Assembly (NCBI GenBank): GCA_947313765.1
Contig: CAMZNQ010000059.1
Location: 1 to 5,262 of the forward strand
DNA from: an uncultured Sulfurovum sp.
GTDB lineage: Bacteria; Campylobacterota; Campylobacteria; Campylobacterales; Sulfurovaceae
Reading direction: 5' to 3'
Length of the DNA stretch: 5,262 nt
Shown here: positions 1-5,262 of the stretch, in pieces
How the letters are laid out: each line of letters begins with the position of its first letter
Numbering within the stretch: the stretch's first letter is position 1
Translations under genes and position numbers: made by a program
Notes under the pieces: generated by a model
Databases searched by the model: none
Told to the model about the DNA's origin: nothing
Seen by the model: only the letters and a program-made list of their open reading frames with translations

Positions 1-803
1 TGAACCGTTTCGCCAAAGGGCAAGATGTTGAGCATCTCATGAATGAGGTTAAAGAGCGTTTGACCGAAGAGGTTGACTATGAGTTAGAAGCCCAAAATAC
101 GAAATATTATGAAGAGAATTTAGAGCATGAACTCATTGTTGTTCCAACCATTGTTGAGGAGTTGTCAACCAAAAGTGTTTTAACCTCTACCTTTTTAGAG
201 GGAGAGAGTTTTGATGCTTTTTTAAAGAGTAATCCAAGCCAAGAGGTGCGTAACCACTACGCTCAACTCATTTTTGACTCTTTTTTCATGGGGCTTTACC
301 AACTCAAAATGATACACGCCGACCCCAACCCAGGGAACTTTATCTTTATGGCTGACAACATGTTAGGCATGATTGACTTTGGGTGTGTCAAAAGGGTTGA
401 CACAGAGTTTTTAAGAGGTTTTTCAAAACTTCACATACTCCTCATAGACCATGCAACTGATGAAGAGGTCGCCCAACAGTATGTGGAACTCAACATGATA
501 GATGAGGGCGAAATGAGTGAGAAGTTAAGCTTCTACCAAAATGCCATTAAACCACTTGACAGAATTTACATTGAGATTTTTGATGGTGAAAAGTATGACT
601 TTAAAGCCAACACTGACTTCTCACAACGTCGGTTTAACACCATTATGGAGGTACAAAAAAACCAACGTCACGCCGTACATAAGATGAATGCAGACTACAT
701 CTTCATTGACCGTACGCTACTTGGCTATTACAATATGTTTGAGAAGATGGAAGCGACCATTGATACGAAGTTTGCTAAGAGATTGGTAAGGGAGTGGATG
801 TGA
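1..803 (+). CDS. ABC1/AarF/UbiB-family atypical protein kinase, C-terminal part (5' end outside window)
   Basis: The reading frame is open to the left edge (first full codon at base 3), so about 266 C-terminal residues are visible; the true start lies outside. The first ATG in frame, at 39, is internal. Seen: the family-typical stretch TEEVDYELEAQNTKYY near the left edge, the catalytic-loop motif HADPNPGNF (DNA 315-341) and the metal-binding MIDFG motif about 12 residues later, followed by a helical tail of about 140 residues. The N-lobe with the KxGQ motif and alanine-rich loop would be upstream and cannot be judged. Family knowledge: these kinase-like proteins have ATPase activity and support quinone (UbiB) or other lipid metabolism at the membrane; many bacterial members are uncharacterised. 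The catalytic residues here look intact, so an active nucleotide-binding protein is likely. A specific UbiB role is not shown. The stop overlaps the start of the next gene, implying co-transcription. Confidence 0.9.
   Translation, partial: NRFAKGQDVEHLMNEVKERLTEEVDYELEAQNTKYYEENLEHELIVVPTIVEELSTKSVLTSTFLEGESFDAFLKSNPSQEVRNHYAQLIFDSFFMGLYQLKMIHADPNPGNFIFMADNMLGMIDFGCVKRVDTEFLRGFSKLHILLIDHATDEEVAQQYVELNMIDEGEMSEKLSFYQNAIKPLDRIYIEIFDGEKYDFKANTDFSQRRFNTIMEVQKNQRHAVHKMNADYIFIDRTLLGYYNMFEKMEATIDTKFAKRLVREWM
788..794 (+). promoter_or_regulatory. Shine-Dalgarno that selects the ATG start at 803
   Basis: AAGGGAG lies inside the last codons of the kinase gene and ends 8 bases before the ATG at 803. 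In-frame GTG codons at 794 and 800 would add three residues, but they lie within or too close to this site. The spacing therefore favours the ATG. Confidence 0.6.
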
Positions 804-1165
804 TGAAGAGAGTTTTACTACCCCTAAGCTTTTTCTTGTTCATAAGCTTCATCATCTACCTAGCCGACACAGCAGACCACAACTTTGCTTTTCGGCTCAT
901 AGGTCACATTCCTTATGGGGACAAGTTCATGCATGGAATGCTCTATGGAGTCATGGGAGTGCTTTTAAACTATGGACTCAATTTTAAAAGTAAAAAAATC
1001 TTTGGTTTTAACCTGCAAATAGGGGCGATGATTGTGCTAACCTTTGCAGGGTTGGAGGAGATAACCCAATATTGGTTGCCAAGTCGTACCTGTGACTTTT
1101 TTGATTTTGTGGCAGATACGGTAGGGGTTATTCTGTTCTCTTTAATTGTTTGGGGCAGAAGATGA
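803..1165 (+). CDS. VanZ-like family small integral membrane protein
   Basis: A 120-residue hydrophobic protein, a usual length for single-domain VanZ-like proteins. Seen: a first membrane segment at about residues 4-20, then DKFMHGMLYGVMG (40-52), which matches the family's D-K-x-x-H-x-x-x-Y signature. A third segment leads into EEITQ (85-89). The R95/D98/D101 cluster is followed by ADTVG (104-108), in the place of the usual NxxG motif (the usual Asn is Asp here), and by a last membrane segment ending in WGRR. The ATG at 803 overlaps the kinase stop codon (TGATG) and has a good upstream Shine-Dalgarno, which suggests translational coupling. Family knowledge: VanZ was named for low-level teicoplanin resistance in enterococci, but most VanZ-like proteins have no known role and nothing here suggests antibiotic resistance. 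The pairing with an ABC1 kinase hints at a membrane or lipid function; that is inference. Confidence 0.85.
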   Translation: MKRVLLPLSFFLFISFIIYLADTADHNFAFRLIGHIPYGDKFMHGMLYGVMGVLLNYGLNFKSKKIFGFNLQIGAMIVLTFAGLEEITQYWLPSRTCDFFDFVADTVGVILFSLIVWGRR

Positions 1166-1221
1166 GAATATTAATCATTTGTTTATTACCTTGGAATCGG
1201 AGACTATATTATGATTATGAA

Positions 1222-1998
1222 TTATTTAACTTCACTTAATATTTCCATTGGAAAAGAGCTATAATCAAATTGACGGATATTTGTTTGATTGGAAACAATT
1301 AAACTATTATCTAAAGCAATAATATCATAACAGTTAACCTCTTGATTGTTATCAATAGGATTGAGTTTGATTACTAAACTACTATTAGTTTCTGTTTTAT
1401 TAATATCAAATACTTTTAACCCTTCTGTTCCATCACAAATAAAAAGTTTATTATTCTTTACAGCTAATCCTTTAGGCTCCCACATATCCATACGTTTGAT
1501 TAATTTAGGTTTTTCGGGGTCATGCGTGTCTAAAATTTCTAAACGATTAATGCCAATAGGCTCTTGTCGCCAACAACTATTTGAACTATTTAGTGTGACA
1601 TAAGCAATATCATTTTCAAGTACCACAGGATCACAACTTTTAGCATGTGTAAATAAACTTAAATAAGTAGGTTGTGTTGGTTCTCTATTATCGTAAATAT
1701 ATACTCCATCAGAAGCACCCATATATAGATAGTCCTTGTAAGAATAGAGTGTTTCTACATTAAAAGAAGTATGTATTTTAGAAATCTTTTTTGGGTTTGA
1801 TGATTCTGACACATCAAAAATATTCATTTCTGATTTATTGAGGGTATAAAGGTAATTTCCCTTAAGTGCAAATCGTGCCATAGAACCAGCTTTACCTATA
1901 TTGCTATTATTGCTACTATTACTCTTGCTAAAACTTTCTCCACAACCAATAAGTAGTATGATACTAAATATACTTATTGTTATATATCTGTTTTTCAT
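1222..1998 (-). CDS. LVIVD-repeat lipoprotein, C-terminal five-blade half of a propeller family
   Basis: A 258-residue protein. Seen: a signal peptide (1-18) with lipobox LIGC and lipidated Cys19, then a Ser/Asn-rich linker (21-38), then five repeats of the form 'NYLY..., hydrophobic strand ending in FD or YD, then P'. These lie at about 39-78, 79-118, 119-172, 173-215 and 217-258. Family-like landmarks are GSMARFA (38-44), SCDPVV (121-126) and FICDGTEGLKVFD (186-198). Besides Cys19 there are Cys122, 142, 188 and 223, which could form disulfides outside the cytoplasm. LVIVD repeats (Pfam-type) are short beta-propeller-forming units in bacterial and archaeal surface proteins of unknown function. 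Position +2 after the lipid Cys is Gly, compatible with outer-membrane sorting by the E. coli rule. The start overlaps the stop of the upstream lipoprotein gene (ATGA). From memory, homologues carry this part fused to the neighbour's sequence. The function is unknown. Confidence 0.85.
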   Translation of the reverse strand: MKNRYITISIFSIILLIGCGESFSKSNSSNNSNIGKAGSMARFALKGNYLYTLNKSEMNIFDVSESSNPKKISKIHTSFNVETLYSYKDYLYMGASDGVYIYDNREPTQPTYLSLFTHAKSCDPVVLENDIAYVTLNSSNSCWRQEPIGINRLEILDTHDPEKPKLIKRMDMWEPKGLAVKNNKLFICDGTEGLKVFDINKTETNSSLVIKLNPIDNNQEVNCYDIIALDNSLIVSNQTNIRQFDYSSFPMEILSEVK

Positions 1999-2486
1999 TC
2001 TTTTTCTCCTATAATGATTCTATTTGAAGTGTTAAAATCACATCTATATTTGTCTTCTTTATTCATGATTTGATATTCATCATAAGCAAAAGTATCATTT
2101 ATCCTTTTTAATACTGTGATATTTTCTATATCTTTAATATTTAAGACTACTAAATCCATAAAACTATCAGCATATAAAAATCCATCTTTTACAGCAATAT
2201 CAACATTACCATATAGTCGAATAAAAGCTTTTGGTATAGGATTAGTCTTGTCTCTATTATCAATAATGTGAATACCTATATTTGGTTCATTAATCAACAG
2301 CAACGTTTGATAGGTATAAATCTTACCTGCTTTTTTTATTTCTCTTGGTTCTTCAATTATTACACTTTGTCGTAACTCTTCAAAACTAATAACTTTGTAT
2401 TTTTTACAATAAGGGTCATCTTCATAAGTTACACATCCCGATAACATAATTCCTAAAATTGTTAATATAGCAAATTGTTTTTTCAT
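1995..2486 (-). CDS. Short LVIVD-type lipoprotein, N-terminal two-blade half of a propeller family
   Basis: A 163-residue protein if the second of two adjacent ATGs is used; starting at 2489 gives 164. The second ATG lies 5 bases from AGGAG and the first only 2, so the second is preferred. Seen: a signal peptide with lipobox LSGC and lipidated Cys18, then a segment rich in charged residues. Two LVIVD-like blades follow, at about 50-92 (containing LLINEPNIGIHIIDN) and 93-133 (containing GNVDIAVKDGFLYADS). A short tail (YDEYQ, CDF, RIIIGE) ends at the stop. Two other cysteines (27, 149) are present. Two blades are too few to close a propeller alone. In single-chain relatives, as I recall them, the same N-terminal landmarks are followed directly by the GSMARFA-type repeats encoded here by the next gene. 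The two genes overlap by ATGA. The biochemical role is unknown; an exported, membrane-anchored protein is well supported. Confidence 0.8.
   Translation of the reverse strand: MKKQFAILTILGIMLSGCVTYEDDPYCKKYKVISFEELRQSVIIEEPREIKKAGKIYTYQTLLLINEPNIGIHIIDNRDKTNPIPKAFIRLYGNVDIAVKDGFLYADSFMDLVVLNIKDIENITVLKRINDTFAYDEYQIMNKEDKYRCDFNTSNRIIIGEKE
2006..2010 (-). promoter_or_regulatory. Shine-Dalgarno of the five-blade lipoprotein gene
   Basis: AGGAG on the minus strand, 7 bases before the ATG at 1998. It sits within the last codons of the upstream lipoprotein gene. Its quality supports a genuine independent start there, not a reading frame broken by a sequencing error. Confidence 0.7.
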
Positions 2487-2491
2487 CATTT

Positions 2492-2496
2492 CTCCT
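2492..2496 (-). promoter_or_regulatory. Shine-Dalgarno overlapping the barrel gene's stop codon
   Basis: AGGAG on the minus strand shares bases with the TAG stop (2495-2497) of the upstream barrel gene. A terminating ribosome would sit on this site, so the barrel and lipoprotein genes are likely coupled. It decides for the ATG at 2486 (5-base spacing) over that at 2489 (2-base spacing). Confidence 0.6.
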
Positions 2497-3085
2497 AAAA
2501 CTCATATCCAAATTTTAATAACTCAATATCCCAAAAATATTTTTTTCTATCCATATCCATAAAACTTCCTTCATTTACAAAATTAGCTTCATCCTTATCT
2601 AAGTACACTCCTACTGCAAAACTAACACCCAAATAGGTAGAAGATTTTTTATCTCGTAGACGTACTCCTAACTCTGTACCAATACCAAATCTATTTTGTT
2701 TAACAATTTTAGCATTATTACTTTTTCCTTCAAGATAGGCATATCTTCCAAAACCTCCTAGATAGAAACCGTTGGCCTCATTTTGAAAAAATTTTCGATA
2801 ATGTAAATCTATAGTTAAGCTTGTGTCATCATAATCATTGCCTCTAAAATTATTATCGTAGAGTATTTTATTATAGGTAAACGGAAGTGCTACTTCAACT
2901 CCTCTTGTATCATCAAAATAGTTGATTCCTCCAGAGAGTGAATTAATATCAATATTTTTCATAAGAAGAGGTCTTATAATATTAAATTCAACACCAAATG
3001 ATTGATTTTCTTTTTTATGAATCTCTTCTGTATATGCGAGTGTATTTAAGATAAATAGAACTATTCCCAATTGTTTAATTCTCAT
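2495..3085 (-). CDS. Predicted small outer-membrane beta-barrel protein (unnamed family)
   Basis: A 196-residue protein. Seen: a short signal peptide (MRIKQ, then hydrophobic residues 6-17) with plausible cleavage after Ala17 (Thr at -3). The mature part has alternating polar and hydrophobic stretches separated by charged loops: about 29-41, 50-75, 88-100, 106-116, 130-145, 150-161 and 183-196. This is consistent with a barrel of about eight strands. The protein ends in KFGYEF: a C-terminal Phe with aromatic residues at -3 and -5, the pattern read by the BAM assembly machinery. I do not recognise a specific family; it resembles OmpX/OmpW-sized 'outer membrane beta-barrel' hypotheticals only in general build. 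It is the first gene of the minus-strand envelope cluster, 8 bases ahead of the two-blade lipoprotein, so the products may act together at the outer membrane. The start is supported by AAGG 6 bases upstream. Base composition is AT-rich like its downstream partners. Confidence 0.7.
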   Translation of the reverse strand: MRIKQLGIVLFILNTLAYTEEIHKKENQSFGVEFNIIRPLLMKNIDINSLSGGINYFDDTRGVEVALPFTYNKILYDNNFRGNDYDDTSLTIDLHYRKFFQNEANGFYLGGFGRYAYLEGKSNNAKIVKQNRFGIGTELGVRLRDKKSSTYLGVSFAVGVYLDKDEANFVNEGSFMDMDRKKYFWDIELLKFGYEF

Positions 3086-3091
3086 TTCAAA

Positions 3092-3095
3092 CCTT
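3092..3095 (-). promoter_or_regulatory. Shine-Dalgarno of the barrel gene
   Basis: AAGG on the minus strand, 6 bases before the ATG at 3085, in an otherwise AT-only leader. It is weaker than the AGGAG sites of the two downstream genes. Confidence 0.5.
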
Positions 3096-3111
3096 ATTGT
3101 TAAATTGTTAA
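3096..3111 (-). repeat. Two tandem copies of an 8-base unit in the promoter-proximal leader
   Basis: On the + strand ATTGTTAA occurs twice back to back (3096-3103 and 3104-3111) and is followed by a further ATT. The repeat fills the space between the TATAAT box and the Shine-Dalgarno of the barrel gene, so it covers the expected transcription start. It could be an operator or a slippage-prone spacer, but chance is plausible in such AT-rich DNA. Confidence 0.45.
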
Positions 3112-3117
3112 ATTATA
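3112..3117 (-). promoter_or_regulatory. Candidate sigma-70 -10 box (TATAAT) for the envelope gene cluster
   Basis: A perfect TATAAT on the minus strand, 26 bases ahead of the barrel gene's ATG, predicts transcription starting near 3105 with a leader of about 20 bases. The bases upstream are AT-rich (AATTTTAAG directly before the box) with no good TTGACA at 17 bases. Weak or absent -35 boxes are usual in Campylobacterota promoters, so this does not count against it. The box lies in the 45-base gap after dnaE, so the three envelope genes need not rely on dnaE transcription, although read-through is also possible. Confidence 0.5.
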
Positions 3118-3130
3118 CTTAAAATTAATT

Positions 3131-5262
3131 TTATTTAGGTTGAGTTATTACTTTCTCCTCTTGATATATTCCAAGCTCTTTTACCTCATCTAAAATAGAT
3201 GGATTTACTTTCATCTTAGACTCAATAATAACATTTGATAATTTAGATTTAATATGTATCTTTAATGGATGTTTACCTATATGCTTTTGAACTAAACATA
3301 ATAGCTCCTCCATGATTTTAGTATCAGGCATAAGATTTACGGCTAATGAGATAGGAACTAGAGTCTCTTCAGGGATAAACCTCTTCTCTTTCTTAACTTT
3401 TACCTTCTCTTTTTTTGCATCTTTTAGCGACTCTATCTTTAAGATATTCATTCTCGTAAAGTCACCATCTTTAGTAATTTTTACCTTAAAAGCAATTGGT
3501 TTATCTAAATCAAAATCATCTTCTAACTCTTGTAGACGATTTTCAAACAGTAGAAGTTCAATATTTCCATGCAAATCCATGATATTTGCAATAGCAAATT
3601 TATTACCTTTCTTGGAAATTCTAGTGTTTATCTCATCTATTTTACCAATGAAAAGGGCTTGTGAGCCATCGGCTAAATCCTCTATCTCTGAACTTAGTGT
3701 ATATTTAATTTTATCTAACTCTTCTCTATATTTATCAAGAGGGTGTCCAGATACATAAAATCCTAATGACTCCTTTTCAATATCTAAAATCTCTAGTAAA
3801 TCATACTCTGGCATAGATTTAATATCAACCTCTACGGTTATCATCTCATCTGCATCTCCAAAGAGTGAACCAACTGCCTGTTTTTTTGATAACATTGCTC
3901 TACCAACAGCTTCTATAATGGTCTCTATTTGGCTTAAAATGGCACACCTAGAGTGACCAAATTCATCAAATGCTCCTGCTTTAGCTAGAGACTCTATGAC
4001 CCTTTTATTTGCTTCGCTACCATCAATACGAGATACAAAATCATTCATATCTTTAAACTCTCCACCCTCATTACGAGTATTAATGATGGAGTTAATAGCT
4101 ACATCTCCAGCACCTTTCAATGCACCCATTCCAAAAAAGACAATCTTCTCTCCATCTATCTCATCTGCTTGAAAAACTAAATCTGAACGATTAATATTTG
4201 GTGGTCTTAGTGTAATGTTTAGACTCTTTAACTCATCTACATACTTGATAACTTTATCTGTATTATTTTTTTCAAGTGTTAAGATTGCAGCCATAAACTC
4301 TGTTGGATAGTAGTATTTTAAAAATGAGGTGTAGAAAGTAATCATAGCGTATGCTGCTGAGTGAGATTTGTTAAAACCATACCCTGCAAACTTTACAATA
4401 AGGTCAAAAAGTTCACGTGCTGTCTCCATATTGTGACCTTTCTTCCCTGCACCAATGGCAAACTCCTCTCTTAGTCTATCCATCTCCTCTTCAATCTTTT
4501 TACCCATTGCACGACGCACCAAATCTGCACCACCAAGGCTAAACCCACCAATGGTCTGAACAATCTGCATAACCTGCTCTTGGTAGACAATAACCCCATA
4601 GGTAGGTTTTAAAATAGGCTCTAGTTCTGGAAACATATAGGTAATCTCTGCTCGTCCATGTTTACGCTCCACAAAGTCATCTAACATTCCAGACTCCATT
4701 GGACCTGGGCGATATAGTGCTAACATCGCAATGATATCTTCAAATCCATTTGGTTTTAGCTTTTTGGCTAGGTCTTGCATCCCTGCTGACTCTATCTGAA
4801 ATAGTCCAAGTGTATTACCTGTTGAGATATACTCATAAACTTTAGGGTCGTTAATGTTCTCCTCTACAAAGTTAATCCTTTTTCCATGACGCTTTTCAAT
4901 TAGTTTTAACGCCTCTTCAATAACTGTTAGAGTCTTAAGACCCAAAAAGTCAAACTTAATGAGGTCAACATCTTCTACATATTTTCCATTGTATTGGGTT
5001 GCTAAAGTATCTTGTCCTGTCGGTTTAAAGAGAGGGGTTTTTCTCCAAAGAGGTTCATTGGAGATAACAACTCCAGCAGCGTGAGTTCCTGCATTTCTAT
5101 TAAGCCCCTCTAGTGCAAGAGAGAACTCCCAAACTCTCTTTGCCAATGGATTGCTATCACATAGCTCTTTTATCTTAGGCTCTTTCTCAAAAGAATTTTT
5201 AAGGTCAATCCCTAACTCATCTGGAATAAGCTTTGCCATTGCATCTGCTTGAGAGTATGGCA
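3131..5262 (-). CDS. dnaE: DNA polymerase III alpha subunit, C-terminal part (5' end outside window)
   Basis: The replicative polymerase catalytic subunit. The frame is open through the right edge, giving about 709 C-terminal residues; the first in-window ATG (5239) is internal. Numbering from that Met: IKFDFLGLKTLTVIE (94-108) carries Asp97, equivalent to the third catalytic aspartate (E. coli D555). Core and fingers follow with TLGLFQIES, ALYRPGPMESGM, GVIVYQEQVMQI, VRRAMGKK and GYGFNKSHSAAYA (to about 297). The helix-hairpin-helix region includes SLAKAGAFDEFG (417-428). QAVGSLFG (454-461) is a likely internal beta-clamp-binding motif. An OB fold spans about 526-605, followed by a Lys-rich linker (608-620) and a C-terminal domain with VNPSILDEVKELG (678-690). 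The PHP domain and the first two catalytic aspartates lie outside the window. The C-terminal end looks natural and complete. The first 20% of the visible frame is richer in GC than the C-terminal end. The envelope gene cluster follows 45 bases downstream on the same strand. Confidence 0.97.
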   Translation of the reverse strand, partial: PYSQADAMAKLIPDELGIDLKNSFEKEPKIKELCDSNPLAKRVWEFSLALEGLNRNAGTHAAGVVISNEPLWRKTPLFKPTGQDTLATQYNGKYVEDVDLIKFDFLGLKTLTVIEEALKLIEKRHGKRINFVEENINDPKVYEYISTGNTLGLFQIESAGMQDLAKKLKPNGFEDIIAMLALYRPGPMESGMLDDFVERKHGRAEITYMFPELEPILKPTYGVIVYQEQVMQIVQTIGGFSLGGADLVRRAMGKKIEEEMDRLREEFAIGAGKKGHNMETARELFDLIVKFAGYGFNKSHSAAYAMITFYTSFLKYYYPTEFMAAILTLEKNNTDKVIKYVDELKSLNITLRPPNINRSDLVFQADEIDGEKIVFFGMGALKGAGDVAINSIINTRNEGGEFKDMNDFVSRIDGSEANKRVIESLAKAGAFDEFGHSRCAILSQIETIIEAVGRAMLSKKQAVGSLFGDADEMITVEVDIKSMPEYDLLEILDIEKESLGFYVSGHPLDKYREELDKIKYTLSSEIEDLADGSQALFIGKIDEINTRISKKGNKFAIANIMDLHGNIELLLFENRLQELEDDFDLDKPIAFKVKITKDGDFTRMNILKIESLKDAKKEKVKVKKEKRFIPEETLVPISLAVNLMPDTKIMEELLCLVQKHIGKHPLKIHIKSKLSNVIIESKMKVNPSILDEVKELGIYQEEKVITQPK

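Noticed and set aside
803..1165. VanZ-like protein as a glycopeptide resistance determinant
   Set aside because: No van cluster genes are nearby, and most VanZ-like proteins have no link to resistance. Only the fold family is supported.
1172..1217. Weak inverted repeat (TAATCAT/ATGATTA) in the convergent gap as a bidirectional terminator
   Set aside because: There are only seven AT-rich pairs with a loop of over 30 bases, too weak to support a terminator call.
1208..1219. Doubled ATTATG hexamer in the gap between the convergent genes
   Set aside because: Two short AT-rich copies are expected by chance here, and there is no associated feature.
1346..1603. Open frame of 85 codons on the + strand
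   Set aside because: It lies entirely antisense to the five-blade lipoprotein gene, has no good ribosome binding site or recognisable domain, and looks like a shadow frame.
1995..1998. Lipoprotein split as a sequencing or assembly error
   Set aside because: The second gene has a complete signal peptide, a lipobox and a well-spaced AGGAG, which a simple indel could not create.
1990..2012. Possible programmed -1 frameshift joining the two lipoproteins at GAAAAAG
   Set aside because: A -1 slip would enter the second frame, but the run has only five A's and is not a proper slippery heptamer. The fusion would also bury a full signal peptide and lipobox in the middle of the protein. Separate translation through ATGA coupling fits better.
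3121..3132. AAAATTAATTTT palindrome as the dnaE terminator
   Set aside because: It is all A/T with no GC stem and no loop, so it would not form a stable RNA hairpin; it is not a credible intrinsic terminator.
3312..3758. Open frame of 148 codons on the + strand
   Set aside because: It is antisense to the OB-fold and C-terminal region of dnaE. The Ser/Phe-rich product is typical of reverse-strand reading of a Lys/Glu-rich coding sequence.

Overview
The window looks like chromosomal DNA from a Campylobacterota bacterium, probably a free-living Sulfurimonas- or Sulfurovum-like sulfur oxidiser. That assignment rests on the style of the DnaE protein, the moderate to low GC and the compact gene packing. 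It is a judgement from familiarity with the proteins, not from a search.

Layout. On the + strand at the left, the 3' part of an ABC1/AarF/UbiB-family atypical kinase gene (1-803) overlaps by one base (TGATG) a small VanZ-like membrane protein gene (803-1165). After a 56-base convergent gap comes a minus-strand cluster of three envelope genes, read from right to left: a small predicted outer-membrane beta-barrel protein (3085-2495), a short lipoprotein with two LVIVD-type blades (2486-1995) and a longer lipoprotein with five such blades (1998-1222). Upstream of them, also on the minus strand, is the 3' part of dnaE (5262-3131), which runs off the right edge. It encodes roughly the last 60% of the DNA polymerase III alpha subunit.

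The most interesting point is the lipoprotein pair. As I remember the LVIVD family, one polypeptide of about 400-450 residues carries both halves seen here. In this window the family is split in its interblade linker into two genes with an ATGA overlap. Each half has its own signal peptide, lipobox and Shine-Dalgarno sequence. I count two blades in the first protein and five in the second, which together would make a seven-bladed propeller. This suggests a two-chain, lipid-anchored propeller, possibly working with the barrel protein encoded just upstream.

The three-gene block is clearly more AT-rich than the genes around it. It has a perfect TATAAT box in the 45-base gap after dnaE and sits between two conserved genes, so it may be an accessory insertion. 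No RNA genes, CRISPR arrays, IS elements or convincing intrinsic terminators were seen, and no stretch over 300 bases lacks a gene.
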